From Kaistia soli DSM 19436 (GTDB taxonomy: Bacteria; Pseudomonadota; Alphaproteobacteria; Rhizobiales; Kaistiaceae): 64,000 bases of DNA. The position numbers and the translations under genes are program-made. The DNA is taken from NCBI RefSeq assembly GCF_900129325.1, contig NZ_FQUP01000003.1, positions 310,001-374,000 on the forward strand, read 5' to 3'. Shown piece after piece: positions 7,431-16,275 of this stretch (within the stretch, counting starts at the first letter, position 1; every line of letters begins with the position of its first letter). The notes under the pieces are model-generated. The model ran no database searches and was not told where the DNA came from. It worked only from the letters and a program-made list of their open reading frames with translations.

Positions 7431-9370
7431 CGTCGCGCGCCCAAGGTCGAACTGTCGCGATCAAGCTTCCTGAACTCGGCCGCCATCGCCGCCATGACAT
7501 GCGACATGCCGATCGCCTCGCCCTCTGCCGAAGCACGGAAGGCAGCGTTGGTGGCGATGGTGGCGATGTTGCCGCCGGTCAATTCCTGCCGCGCCAGCGC
7601 GTCCCAATCGATGCCGTATTGCGGGGCTGTCGGTGGCAGGGCCCGCTGCCAGAGCCGGCGCCGCACGCTTGCGTTCGGCACCGGAAAATCGACGATGATG
7701 CGGATGCGGCGGAGAAAGGCGGTGTCGAGATGCGATTTCAGATTGGTCGCCAGGATCGACAGCCCGCCGAAATTCTCCATGCGCTGCAGGAGATAGCTGA
7801 TCTCGGCATTGGCATAGCGATCATGGCTGTCCTTGACCTCGCTGCGCTTGCCGAACAGCGCGTCTGCCTCGTCGAAGAACAACACGCAGCCTCCCGCCTC
7901 CGCTGCGCTGAAGATCCGGCTGAGATTCTTCTCGGTCTCGCCGATATATTTGCTAGTGACGCGGGCGAGATCGATCACATAGAGGTCGAGATCGAGCGCC
8001 TTGGCGATCGCCTCGGCCGCCATGGTCTTGCCGACGCCACTCGGGCCGGCAAACAACGCGCTGATGCCGGTTGCCCGGCCGAGAATCCGCCTGTACCCCC
8101 AGTCGCGATGGACCTCGCTGCGGCGGGAAATCTGGCCGGCAAGGCCCTGCAGATCGGCCAGAACGTCCGGGTCCAGAACCATGTCGTCCCAGCCGCGCTC
8201 CGGGACGATGCGGGTCGTGAGGGCCTCCAGATCGCGCGAGCCGAGTTCGCGGCAAGCCGACCAGGTTTCGGCGGGATCAGCATTGCGCCGCCGCGCGATG
8301 GCGTCGATCTCGCTCGGACCGAGAGCAAAATGCTCGGCGAGGCTCGCGAGATCGGCTTCAGCCGGGTGGAGCAGCGAACGCCGCCAGATCGTCAGGCGCT
8401 CGTCCGCCTGCAAGGCCGGCAATCGCAGCACCGGCAGGTCCTCGAGCCCGTCGACCGGCCGCTCCGAAACGATGAAGAGCGGCATCGGCAACAGGAACCG
8501 CAGGTTCCGCGCCGCCTCGTCACTGCCATCAGTATCGTCGATCTCGATCAGCAGTGCGCAATTGTTGAGAACGCATTCGCGCGCCAGCGCAGCCAGCTCC
8601 GACGCGCCCGATGGCCGGCCGGTCAGGCGCCGGCAGCCGAGGCCGAGGCGGGCGGCGATCGCGGCGGCGAGGCCGCGCCGGCCGGAACGCCGGGGGCCGA
8701 CAATCTGGATCTGCAAGGGCACCGCAGGCGAAGCGGCAATGCGCGCGGACGAGGCTTCGAGCCGGTCAGGCAGCGACACCAGCGGGACCGGGCGCGTCAA
8801 AAGATCGGCAGGATCGTCCGATGCCTCGATGCCGCAGAGCAGCAGGCGGATGCGTTCCGGCAGCGTGATGGCGGCATGGACAGCCAGGTCTCGTTCGTCG
8901 AGTTCAATCAAGGCGAAGCGGCGCAACATGCCGCCCGGCGACAGGCTCTGCAGGGCCTGCGGCGGCAGGCGCTCGCTCCCGGTGAGCAGTCGCGCAAGAA
9001 GATGCGGCGAGACCGCTGCAGCCGAAAGGCGCCCCTGCGCCGTGCCATAACGTGGCCCGAAACGGCCGTCGACTTCGGGCGCCAACGCCAGCAAGAGCAC
9101 GTCTTCTTCAAAGGGCGACAGCGAAAACAGGGCACCGAGGCGATCGAGCGCTGCAGGTTCGCCCGACGCGAGCATCGCCTGGCGTGCTTCTTCCCAAGTG
9201 GCGCGTTCCGCCCCGGCTTCCTCGCCCGCCAGGCAGCGCTCCAGCCAGGCGAGGCCGAGCGCCACCACCTGGTCATTTTGCGCCAACCAATTCGTTTCGT
9301 CCGCCCCAGCCGCTCCGGCCGCCGATCCGCCGGCGGGCGGGCTATCGGCGACGGCTACCGAGGGTTTCAT
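7427..9370 (-). CDS. eCIS AAA+ ATPase (Afp15/Pvc15 type)
   Basis: A 647-residue protein. The C-terminal AAA+ module is complete: Walker A GPSGVGKT near residue 443, Walker [13 protein letters not shown] near 495, sensor-type [19 protein letters not shown] and the arginine-finger region after it. An N-terminal module carries only a relic P-loop ([19 protein letters not shown]), lacking GKT, and a [10 protein letters not shown] Walker-B-like strand, so it is probably a degenerate AAA domain. This matches the ATPases found in eCIS loci, thought to act in particle assembly or cargo loading in the cytoplasm. The frame is open upstream to 10201, but ATG 9368-9370 ([10 protein letters not shown]) gives an ATGA overlap with the preceding gene and is chosen. 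Confidence 0.93.
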   Translation of the reverse strand: MKPSVAVADSPPAGGSAAGAAGADETNWLAQNDQVVALGLAWLERCLAGEEAGAERATWEEARQAMLASGEPAALDRLGALFSLSPFEEDVLLLALAPEVDGRFGPRYGTAQGRLSAAAVSPHLLARLLTGSERLPPQALQSLSPGGMLRRFALIELDERDLAVHAAITLPERIRLLLCGIEASDDPADLLTRPVPLVSLPDRLEASSARIAASPAVPLQIQIVGPRRSGRRGLAAAIAARLGLGCRRLTGRPSGASELAALARECVLNNCALLIEIDDTDGSDEAARNLRFLLPMPLFIVSERPVDGLEDLPVLRLPALQADERLTIWRRSLLHPAEADLASLAEHFALGPSEIDAIARRRNADPAETWSACRELGSRDLEALTTRIVPERGWDDMVLDPDVLADLQGLAGQISRRSEVHRDWGYRRILGRATGISALFAGPSGVGKTMAAEAIAKALDLDLYVIDLARVTSKYIGETEKNLSRIFSAAEAGGCVLFFDEADALFGKRSEVKDSHDRYANAEISYLLQRMENFGGLSILATNLKSHLDTAFLRRIRIIVDFPVPNASVRRRLWQRALPPTAPQYGIDWDALARQELTGGNIATIATNAAFRASAEGEAIGMSHVMAAMAAEFRKLDRDSSTLGARR

Positions 9371-10692
9371 GGGTCGAGCCTGAATGTGAAGCCGGTCTCG
9401 CGGCTGCGCGCGCCGTTGACCTGAACGCCGACAGCATAGGGCGTCGCGCTCGGCAGCAGCGACGCGGCTATCGCGCTGACCGGCACTTCCACCTGTGTCG
9501 GTGTCGGGGCCGCCCATGCATCGCCGGGCTGTGGCGGACGGACAGCAATAGCGGCATTGCCGACCAGGACCTGGCTCGGCAGATGCGGCGCCCACAGACG
9601 CTGGCCGGTCACGCGCAGCATGGCGCCGCCATTGCCAAAGGCTGGACTGGTGGCGGCGATGACCGGCACCACTTGCAGCAGCGCCGTGTTCGATCGGAGC
9701 GCGCGATCCTCCGTGACCGGCACGCCGCGATCGAGCGCGCCTTCGACACCCTCTGTCGCCGTCACGCCGAGCAGATGCACCTCCAGCGTTCCCGGCTGCA
9801 GACGCTGATCCGGCGGGATCGGCCGGAGAGCGGCGTGATCGAGGTCGACCGGATACTGGCTGTCGGGCAGCAACAGCCTGATACGGCCGTTGGACGGCAA
9901 CGGAATGCGGATTGGCTCCAGCGTTCCGAGCCGTACGTAGAGCCGCTCGGCGGTGATCGGCTCGTGCTCGATCGTCAGTTCCTCGCCAATGGCGATGCGC
10001 ATGTCGCGCAGCGTGTCGGCAGGCGGTGGCGGCGGGGTGCGATAGGCAGCCGCGATGGTCGGCGCGTTCGCCACCGAGACCAGCAAGCGGCGCCGCTCGA
10101 CCGGCTGGGCCTGACGGCGCTGACGGCGCGATTCGAGCTGCACGATGCGCGCCTCCAACGCGAGGGAGCGGCGGAAATTGGCCTGTGGCATGGCGGACCA
10201 CAGCTTGGTGAGTTCATCCGTCGGCGCGTGGAACAGCACGACCTTGGCCCGCTCGAACTCCGCGCGCAGCACCGCGTCGAGTAAGGGATCGCCGATGGCG
10301 CCGACCCGATTGGTCACGAGCTCCAAATCGTCCATGCGGCCGCCAAAATCGTGCAGCACCAGCAGCGCGTCGCCGAGCAGTGCCTGGGCGATCAGGTCGG
10401 AATCCTGCTGGTCGTCCGAGCGGGCATAGCTGGTCAGCAGGTAGCGCAGCGTCAGCGACAGCGGCGGCATCCCGTAAGCGGCCGGATGTTCGCGGCCGGG
10501 GATGTTCTGGTTCTTGAGCTGTGCGTCTTCCGCGACTTCGTAGAGATAGAGGTTGATGCGGGGACCGTTGACACCGGCGACGGTGATGTCGGGCGGAGCC
10601 AGGGTGACCGCCACGCCAGCCGTTGCCATGCGATCGACGATCAGCCGCCTCAAGGTCCGGGATACCGCCGCGATCGCGTTGAAATCCGCCAT
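9367..10692 (-). CDS. eCIS tube-terminator/cap protein, DUF4255 (Pvc16/Afp16 type)
   Basis: A 441-residue protein. Residues about 5-190 form a DUF4255 domain: MADFNAIAAVSRTLRRLI, the INLYLYEVAEDAQLKNQN segment and LTLRYLLTSYARSDDQQDSD are typical. In Afp and Pvc the corresponding protein caps the end of the sheath-tube and fixes its length. The C-terminal 100 residues (VPVIAATSPAFGNGGAMLRVTGQRL, then VQVNGARSRETGFTFRL) look like an IPT/TIG immunoglobulin-like domain. The gene lies just upstream of the ATPase gene with a 4-bp overlap, the afp15-afp16 pairing in reverse order. The start ATG at 10692 directly precedes the conserved N-terminus. Confidence 0.92.
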   Translation of the reverse strand: MADFNAIAAVSRTLRRLIVDRMATAGVAVTLAPPDITVAGVNGPRINLYLYEVAEDAQLKNQNIPGREHPAAYGMPPLSLTLRYLLTSYARSDDQQDSDLIAQALLGDALLVLHDFGGRMDDLELVTNRVGAIGDPLLDAVLRAEFERAKVVLFHAPTDELTKLWSAMPQANFRRSLALEARIVQLESRRQRRQAQPVERRRLLVSVANAPTIAAAYRTPPPPPADTLRDMRIAIGEELTIEHEPITAERLYVRLGTLEPIRIPLPSNGRIRLLLPDSQYPVDLDHAALRPIPPDQRLQPGTLEVHLLGVTATEGVEGALDRGVPVTEDRALRSNTALLQVVPVIAATSPAFGNGGAMLRVTGQRLWAPHLPSQVLVGNAAIAVRPPQPGDAWAAPTPTQVEVPVSAIAASLLPSATPYAVGVQVNGARSRETGFTFRLDP

Positions 10693-10701
10693 GGTCGGCG
10701 C

Positions 10702-11505
10702 CTAGCGTTCATACCCGCCCCGAAGGCGGGCATAGGCTGAAAAGCCATGGCTGCGGGGTGGTCCGGTGGGCGCCGATGAGGCAGAAGCCGGGGGCGGCGC
10801 GACGCTGATCGTGATCCGTCCGATGCTGACCAGCGGCCCCTCGTCGGGCGTTGGCGCGACCGAGACATCGTCCCGCCGTGCCTGAGTGGGTCCGCTGGCG
10901 GATCCGACCTCATCCGCAGCCTCGATCGCCTCGAACAGCCGCTCCAGTCCGGAGCGCGTCCGCACCGGAGAGACCGGGTACGATGCTTCCAAGTCAGGCT
11001 CGGACGGCGACGGGACAGCCTCACGGCTTCTTCGGCCGAGGCGATCGGGCTCGGACGGGGGCGCTATGTCAGAGGAGCGAACGATGCCTCTCGGCAGATC
11101 GGCGCGTGTCTCGTTCCCGACCTTCCGCTCCTGCCGCGGGATCGCCCTCTGCTCAGCCGGGATGCGGACAGGAGGAGCAGGAATAGCCGATCCCTGACGG
11201 GGTGCGTTTGCGGATGCCGGCGATGGCTCGATCCTGTCGGGCGTTGCCGGAGGCCGCGACGGCGCGGCCGACGTTGCGTCCGACATCCGCGGCCCCGGCT
11301 CTTGCCGATGATGTGTCGGACCGACGTCCGCGGCATGTGGCTGCGCGCGGGCTCCATCAGCCTCTGCCTGCGACATTTCATTGCCGGGTTCGCTGCCAAG
11401 TGCCGTTGCGCCGTAAATCGCCGGCATCGGCCTGATGATCGGCAAGGACGCGAGACGCGAGCCGCCTTGGCCGCGCAAGGCCAGACGTTCCAGGAATCCG
11501 CTCAT
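10702..11505 (-). CDS. Proline-rich eCIS-operon protein of unknown function
   Basis: A 267-residue protein with conserved-looking ends and a disordered middle. The N-terminus MSGFLERLALRGQG and following LPIIRPMPAIYG, and the C-terminus ITISVAPPP...HGFSAYARLRGGYER, look structured; about 180 residues between them are Pro/Ser/Ala/Arg-rich low complexity. No helical heptads or membrane segments are apparent. The start at 11505 is chosen over 11535 because it gives an ATGA overlap with the upstream gene. The position between the gp26-like and cap genes suggests a particle component or connector. It is too short and too Pro-rich to be an ordinary tape measure, though a length-related role cannot be excluded. 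Confidence 0.8.
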   Translation of the reverse strand: MSGFLERLALRGQGGSRLASLPIIRPMPAIYGATALGSEPGNEMSQAEADGARAQPHAADVGPTHHRQEPGPRMSDATSAAPSRPPATPDRIEPSPASANAPRQGSAIPAPPVRIPAEQRAIPRQERKVGNETRADLPRGIVRSSDIAPPSEPDRLGRRSREAVPSPSEPDLEASYPVSPVRTRSGLERLFEAIEAADEVGSASGPTQARRDDVSVAPTPDEGPLVSIGRITISVAPPPASASSAPTGPPRSHGFSAYARLRGGYER

Positions 11506-12314
11506 GGCGCGTTCTCCGCCGCGACGAGGGAACAATAGCGCCGGCGCCGGTCGCGAGGCAGATCCAGGATCGCGGCCTCGCTCCAGCCATAGGCGCGCGC
11601 CAGCCGATCAACCTGGCGCATGATGCCGCCCTCCTCGGCAATCGCGCGGCGGAGCAGTTCGAAAGCATCGAGCCACAGGGTTGAGGTTCGGCCGCAGTTC
11701 GGGCAGGCCAGTGACAGCGTGCATTCGGCGTTGGGATCGAGCTCTGCCAAGGCCCGCGCGAGCTCTTCGCTGGCGCCAACCTTGCCGTCGGTGCAGGCGA
11801 GAGCCAGACTTTCCGCCGCAGAGCCGTTATGGCTTAACGCGCGCCGTATATCGGCACCCGTCGGCACCCGGCAGGCGATCGTCCGCGCGCCGAGGCGGAT
11901 GCGATGCATCGGCCCAGGTTCCGGCGGCATTTCTGAAAGCAGATCGAGATCGAGGCCGAAGGCGATCGTTTCGCCGCAATCGTCGCTGCAGGCGACCTGC
12001 GTTTCTATCAAGGCGCCAAACGTTGCCGCATGGATGGCACGGAGCAACACCTCGCGGTCACCGATGCTCAGCGCTTCGGCCGCTTCGAACCCGATCGGCC
12101 CTGCGGCGTCGGCAACGCACGCGCCGATCAGCCGGGACGCGATCTCGACTGCGCTCTGTTCCTCGGCGAGCCCGTCGGCGATCGCCAGTTCATCCTCGCC
12201 CGCAAGCGCGCGGACCCAAAACCGCCCGTCCCTGCTCAGGCCCCCGTCCTGGCGCTCGATCGACGCGGAGCGGGCGGCATAGGGAGCGACGACCGGGATG
12301 GCGTGCTGTGTCAT
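11502..12314 (-). CDS. gp26-like baseplate hub assembly protein with four-cysteine zinc site
   Basis: A 270-residue protein. Two cysteine pairs, C109-x3-C113 (ACSDDCGE) and C204-x2-C207 (ACPNCGRT), probably bind one structural zinc. The C-terminus (IMRQVDRLARAYGWSEAAILDLPRDRRRRY) matches the 'Y-W-x-x-x-x-I-L-x-L-P-x-x-R-R' ending seen in T4 gp26-like and related tail proteins that help assemble the baseplate hub. The placement after the tube gene fits a contractile tail operon. The family assignment rests on pattern memory, so the exact name is uncertain. The start at 12314 overlaps the end of a 21-codon frame by 4 bp. Confidence 0.72.
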   Translation of the reverse strand: MTQHAIPVVAPYAARSASIERQDGGLSRDGRFWVRALAGEDELAIADGLAEEQSAVEIASRLIGACVADAAGPIGFEAAEALSIGDREVLLRAIHAATFGALIETQVACSDDCGETIAFGLDLDLLSEMPPEPGPMHRIRLGARTIACRVPTGADIRRALSHNGSAAESLALACTDGKVGASEELARALAELDPNAECTLSLACPNCGRTSTLWLDAFELLRRAIAEEGGIMRQVDRLARAYGWSEAAILDLPRDRRRRYCSLVAAENAP

Positions 12315-12376
12315 GGCCCTGCCCTGCCCGCGCCGGGTTCAAAGGGAATCCGGGCGATGGTTCCGCGCTGCCGCAT
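12311..12376 (-). CDS. Possible 21-codon leader ORF ahead of the gp26-like gene
   Basis: ATG at 12376-12374 opens 21 codons ending in a TGA that overlaps the ATG of the next gene (sequence CCATGA). The peptide reads MRQRGTIARIPFEPGAGRAGP. An in-frame stop lies directly before the ATG. Because the downstream gene has only a weak ribosome site, this frame may simply provide translational coupling across the 67-bp gap after the tube gene. It may also be chance. Confidence 0.25.
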   Translation of the reverse strand: MRQRGTIARIPFEPGAGRAGP

Positions 12377-12381
12377 TCATG

Positions 12382-12906
12382 TCACGCGGGCTCCTCGAAG
12401 CGGGGCTCCGCCGGTTCGGTGACGGCATAGTCGCGCTCCCAGCCCTCGTTCTCGAGTTTCAGAGTCTGGATGGCGATCGCGTTGGCATTGGCATCGAGAT
12501 CGGGCAGCGCCTGAAACTCGGAGACCCAGCAGCGATAGAGTTGGTAGGACAGCACCTTCTGGCCGGCCTCGTTGAAGAGGTCAAGGATGACATCCTTGCG
12601 GAAATCGGCGAGCGAAACTTCCGCCCCGAGACCGGAACCGAAATTCCAGATCTTGTTGGCCCACTGCTCGAAATCGATATCGTGGGTCACCCCGCGTTCG
12701 AGCGTGATGGCCTCATATTTAGTGCGACCCGGCGATTTCCGGCTGGTACTGGGGTCGCCGCCCTCGCGATGTTCCACCACCTCGGTCGAACGCTTGAGCG
12801 CCGAGCACTTGCTGACGCCGGCGACATAGCGCCCATCCCACTTCAGGCGGAACTTGAAGTTCTTGTAGGGATCGAAGCGGCGGGCGTTTACGGTGAACTG
12901 AGCCAT
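12382..12906 (-). CDS. eCIS inner tube protein (gp19/Afp1-like)
   Basis: A 174-residue protein with the contractile-tail tube fold: RFDPYKNFKFRLKWDGRYVAGVSKCSALKRSTEVVEHREGG is the classic first strand pair and loop, followed by LERGVTHDIDFEQW and KDVILDLFNEAGQKVLSYQLYRCWVSEFQALPDLDANANAIAIQTLKLENEGW. Hexameric rings of this protein stack to form the needle that carries cargo. It begins 12 bp after the sheath stop. Only one tube gene was found, whereas Afp/Pvc loci carry two (Afp1 and Afp5), so one subunit probably builds the whole tube. Confidence 0.95.
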   Translation of the reverse strand: MAQFTVNARRFDPYKNFKFRLKWDGRYVAGVSKCSALKRSTEVVEHREGGDPSTSRKSPGRTKYEAITLERGVTHDIDFEQWANKIWNFGSGLGAEVSLADFRKDVILDLFNEAGQKVLSYQLYRCWVSEFQALPDLDANANAIAIQTLKLENEGWERDYAVTEPAEPRFEEPA

Positions 12907-12918
12907 GGCCTGCCCTCA

Positions 12919-14928
12919 TCAGACGTCGACGCGACGCGCGATCTGCTGAATTTTCAGAATGACGAACTCCGCCGGCTTCAGCGGTGCGAACCCGATCTCG
13001 ACATTGACGATGCCGTTGTCGATGTCGGTCTGGGTCGTGGTATCGGCGTCGCAGCGCACGAAATAGGCGTCGCGCGGCGTCGACCCCTGGAAGGCGCCCT
13101 TGCGGAAAAGATCCTGCATGAACGCCCCGACATTCAGCCGGATTTGCGCCCACAGCGGCTCGTCATTGGGCTCGAACACCACCCATTTCGTGCCGCGATA
13201 AAGGCTCTCTTCCAGATAGAGGGTGAAGCGGCGGACCGGCACATATTTCCAGTCGGAGGCGAGCTGGTCGGCCCCGTCGAGGGTGCGCGCGCCCCAGCAG
13301 ATATTGCTGTAGACGGGGAAGGTGCGCAGGCAGTTGACCCCTAGCGGGTTCAGCGCGCCGTTCTCCGGATCGGTCAGCACATAATCGAGCGCCTGAACGT
13401 TGCGCAGCCTTGCATCGGTGCCCGCTGGCGCCTTCCAGACGCCGCGCTGTGTATCGGTGCGTGCGAACAGCCCGGCGATGGTGCCGCTCGGCGCGATGCT
13501 GCGCAGCCGGCCACGAGCATTTGGATCGCTGATCTGCGTGCGCGGGAAATAGACGACGGCATTGGGATGGCGCAGCGTGTCATTCGCAGAAAGCCAGGCC
13601 TGCATCTGGTCGAGCCGCGCGACATTCGGCTTGATGTCGACCAGCAGCATCGAGCGCCGTTCCTCGCAATAGATCTCGGCTTCCGTGTAGAGCGCGCGCA
13701 TGTCGGCATCCGACATGGTGAGCGTCGCAGCATCGGGGATCGACATGATGTTGAAGAGATCGGCATCCTCGAGCGCATACATGCCGGTCTTGGCCCCCCG
13801 CACGCCGCGATAGCGCGCGACGTCGACCGGCATGGTGCCGTCACTGCCGCCGGCAAGGGGAAACTGCTGCGCCGCCACGACGGCACGCGTCGCGACGGCC
13901 GCCGCCGGATCGAGCAGATAAGTCGCGAGGCCCGCGCCACCGAAGCTGATGGTGGCGGCCGGATCGAACGGACGCGCATTGCGGCCGAGACGGACAGAGA
14001 AGCGCAGTGGACTGAGCGCGGTGTTGTCACCAACGAGCTCCACCGTCGCCTCGGAAAGATAAGGCTGGCTCGCCAGCGGCAGCAACCCAGCCTGTGCCCG
14101 CAACGCCGTCTGGAACACACCCGGCCACGCGCCGATGCTCGCCGGCGCGGGAATATTGAAATTGGGAATGTTGGTGACGACGCCCGCGATCGTGACGACG
14201 GCGTTCAGCACCGTCACGCCGGCCGGGACGGCCGTGGCCGCTGGCATCGGGCCGCCAGTCGTGCCGCTCGCCGCCGGACGGGCATTGGCCGCGGGCAGAG
14301 CCCCCAATCCAGTGCGGTTGAGCTGAACCAGCGCCGAGCCGGCATTGATGGTGTCGAGCGCGTTGTCCGGCCCAGCCTGCATGGAGAGATTGATGAAGCG
14401 CTCGCTGGCCACCGTCACCGTCCGGTCGCCGTCGACGCGCACCAGGCTGATCGTGACGTTGAACAGGGCGCCGGTTTCCGCCGCGACGGCTGCCGGGCGG
14501 GTGGAATAGTCGACCTCCACCCGAAGCAGATTGCCCCACGCGCCTGGATTGTCCGCTGGATTGCCCAGGATCTGGCGGCCGGCGCTGAGACGCACGATAT
14601 TGTTGCCGAACCCGTTGACCGCAACCACGGTGGCAGGCGCCGCTGCCGTAGCAGCCGTGGCGTCGCTCGCCACGCGAACGACGAGGCACTCGGTGCCACC
14701 ATTCAGGAAGAACTGCTGGATCGCGTAGCTGGCCTCGCTGGCAACGCTGACCCCACCATATTCGCGTTCGAAATCGGGCAATCCCAGAAGGCGGACCGCC
14801 TGGTTCAGGAGGCCGCGTGGAAAGGTGCCGATGAACGCGGCGACAGATGTCGAAACACCAGCGATCGTCTTGAGTCCGCTGGGAATTTCCTCGACATACA
14901 CGCCGGGATAAGTGGGCCGGACTGGCAT
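12919..14928 (-). CDS. eCIS contractile sheath protein
   Basis: A 669-residue sheath protein starting MPVRPTYPGVYVEEIPSG, with GVSTSVAAFIGTFPRG, the near-invariant opening of phage and eCIS tail sheaths. The conserved C-terminal region includes GVNCLRTFPVYSNICWGARTLDGADQLASDWKYVPVRR, LYRGTKWVVFEPNDEPLWAQIR and the closing PAEFVILKIQQIARRVDV. It is longer than Afp2-4-type sheaths because of a Gly/Ala-rich insertion at about residues 110-330, probably a surface-exposed variable domain. The sheath contracts to drive the tube through the target membrane. First gene of the leftward operon; only one sheath gene is present. Confidence 0.97.
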   Translation of the reverse strand: MPVRPTYPGVYVEEIPSGLKTIAGVSTSVAAFIGTFPRGLLNQAVRLLGLPDFEREYGGVSVASEASYAIQQFFLNGGTECLVVRVASDATAATAAAPATVVAVNGFGNNIVRLSAGRQILGNPADNPGAWGNLLRVEVDYSTRPAAVAAETGALFNVTISLVRVDGDRTVTVASERFINLSMQAGPDNALDTINAGSALVQLNRTGLGALPAANARPAASGTTGGPMPAATAVPAGVTVLNAVVTIAGVVTNIPNFNIPAPASIGAWPGVFQTALRAQAGLLPLASQPYLSEATVELVGDNTALSPLRFSVRLGRNARPFDPAATISFGGAGLATYLLDPAAAVATRAVVAAQQFPLAGGSDGTMPVDVARYRGVRGAKTGMYALEDADLFNIMSIPDAATLTMSDADMRALYTEAEIYCEERRSMLLVDIKPNVARLDQMQAWLSANDTLRHPNAVVYFPRTQISDPNARGRLRSIAPSGTIAGLFARTDTQRGVWKAPAGTDARLRNVQALDYVLTDPENGALNPLGVNCLRTFPVYSNICWGARTLDGADQLASDWKYVPVRRFTLYLEESLYRGTKWVVFEPNDEPLWAQIRLNVGAFMQDLFRKGAFQGSTPRDAYFVRCDADTTTQTDIDNGIVNVEIGFAPLKPAEFVILKIQQIARRVDV

Positions 14929-15318
14929 AGCCTACGCCTCCTGAAATGACAGCACAGGACCGACCGCAATACTTGTATTACTACAAGAAATACGACTTAT
15001 TGGCGCGTCTTAAAGACTAAAATTTTAGACGCTGCCTGCCCGCGCTCCAAACGTCTGATTGACTAAGGAGTTGCTATATATCAAATGGGGGACTATGTTT
15101 GCGACTTCGCTCATCATCTTATGTATGAGGCGACGTGTCAATGGCATCTGACAACTACATAATATTTTCTGCGGACGTTATAGAACACGTTCTTGCAATA
15201 CGTTGGATTCCGTGATCAATTTGCCGCTCACGAACTGACAAGAAAAACAAGAAAAGCCGTTTGTTGCACGTATCGGTCGGGGGGCCGGCGACCGTTCCTT
15301 TAGCGGGGAGTGCATGGC
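14929..15318. promoter_or_regulatory. AT-rich divergent control region of the two eCIS operons
   Basis: A 390-bp gap with no credible gene, strikingly AT-rich at about 14970-15240 compared with its surroundings. Three palindromic elements are visible: CTTGTA-TTAC-TACAAG at 14972-14987, CTAAAATTTTAG at 15017-15028, and AGAAC-AC-GTTCT at 15182-15193. The first lies about 45 bp upstream of the sheath start and is the best operator candidate for the leftward operon. The low-GC stretch could also be a nucleoid-protein (xenogeneic silencer) target. No individual -35/-10 pair was convincing enough to call. Confidence 0.6.
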
Positions 15319-15972
15319 GTGCCTTCAGCTTTCCCAGGAAGCCCCAAGATCCGAAAAGGCGGCCTCGTCGCCTACAGGCTGCCCTCGCTGCTGCCGACGA
15401 TCATCGTCTTCCAGTACAATCCAGACGAGGTCTCGCGCAGCATACAGATGCGCGGCGCTCAGGGCGGCGGCCGGGGCGATGCACAGCGCACCGCCGGAGC
15501 GCCGGACGAGACGCTCACCTTCACGGTCGAGATCGATGCGGCCGACCAGCTTGAAGCGCCGGCGCAGAACGCGGACACCGTCGCGATGGGGCTCCATCCC
15601 GCCATCGCCGCCCTGGAGACGCTCGCCTATCCGTCTTTCGCCCTTGTCGCCGCCAATGAAGCGCTGGCGCTGGGCGGCATCGCGTTCGTGGCGGCGGAAC
15701 AGGCTCCGCTCACGCTGCTGATCTGGGGCCGCCATCGCGTGCTGCCGGTGCGCCTCGAAAGCCTGACCATCAAGGAGCAGGCCTTCGACGTCGCGCTCAA
15801 TCCCATTCGGGTCTCGGCGGATATGTCCTTGAAAGTCCTGACCTATCGCGACCTGGAAACGACCAATCCGGGCTATTGGGTCTACATGGCAGGCTTCGCC
15901 CAAAAGGAAGTTTTGGCCGCTGCCAACACGCTCACCAGCGCGTCGGCCATTGCCGACCTGCTACCGATCTGA
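15319..15972 (+). CDS. eCIS tube-baseplate adaptor protein (CIS_tube family, Afp7 N-terminal type)
   Basis: A 217-residue protein. The N-terminus KIRKGGLVAYRLPSLLPTIIVFQYNPDEVSRSIQ is the hallmark of the contractile-injection-system tube/LysM-adaptor family, with PDETLTFTVEIDAADQLE and the later IWGRHRVLPVRLESLTIKEQAFD continuing it. It joins the first tube ring to the baseplate hub. In Afp7 a LysM domain is fused at the C-terminus; here the matching segment is encoded separately by the next gene. A GTG at 15310 is possible, but the GGGGAG ribosome site (15305-15310) lies 8 nt before the GTG at 15319, which is chosen. Confidence 0.9.
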   Translation: MPSAFPGSPKIRKGGLVAYRLPSLLPTIIVFQYNPDEVSRSIQMRGAQGGGRGDAQRTAGAPDETLTFTVEIDAADQLEAPAQNADTVAMGLHPAIAALETLAYPSFALVAANEALALGGIAFVAAEQAPLTLLIWGRHRVLPVRLESLTIKEQAFDVALNPIRVSADMSLKVLTYRDLETTNPGYWVYMAGFAQKEVLAAANTLTSASAIADLLPI

Positions 15973-15981
15973 GGAGGCGCC

Positions 15982-16275
15982 ATGTTCACCCGCGGCAGCC
16001 GCTATCAGGCGGTCGAGGAAAGCGAATACGTTCAGGCGGACGGACGGACGGTGCGCTACAAGCGCATCCGCTTCCTGCCCTCGCCAGACGGCCGCGGCGG
16101 CTATGTGGTGGCCAGCGGCGATCGTCCCGACACGGCGGCGTGGAACATCGCGCAGGATGCCGAAAGCTATTGGCGGCTGTGCGATGCCAACGGCACGGCG
16201 CGCCCCGCCGAGCTGACCGCCCGGGTGGGAACCCGCATCATCATTCCCGACCCGACGGGAGGGGCCGGGTCGTGA
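15982..16275 (+). CDS. LysM / tail-protein-X-like baseplate protein
   Basis: A 97-residue protein. After RYQAVEESEYVQADGRTVRYKRIRF, the second half YVVASGDRPDTAAWNIAQDAESYWRLCDANG...VGTRIIIP follows the LysM/gpX pattern: 'V-x-x-G-D-x-x-D-x-I-A-x' then 'YW-R-L-x-D-A-N' and a final 'G-x-x-I-x-I-P'. Such proteins help connect tube adaptor and hub in phage tails and eCIS. The gene starts 9 bp after the adaptor stop, with a GAGG ribosome site. It completes what is usually a single adaptor-LysM polypeptide, so this locus has a split version. Confidence 0.85.
   Translation: MFTRGSRYQAVEESEYVQADGRTVRYKRIRFLPSPDGRGGYVVASGDRPDTAAWNIAQDAESYWRLCDANGTARPAELTARVGTRIIIPDPTGGAGS

Noticed and set aside
2019-9424. 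Long plus-strand open frames (for example 2019-2750, 3096-4898, 7136-9424) opposite the cargo and ATPase genes
   Set aside because: They are antisense to genes with clear domains (DUF4157, AAA+), have Arg-rich GC-bias composition and no recognisable motifs, and frequently overlap one another.
15085-15162. A 25-codon frame in the eCIS control region (start about 15085)
   Set aside because: The nearest AAGGAG is 14 nt upstream, too far, and the product shows no conserved feature.
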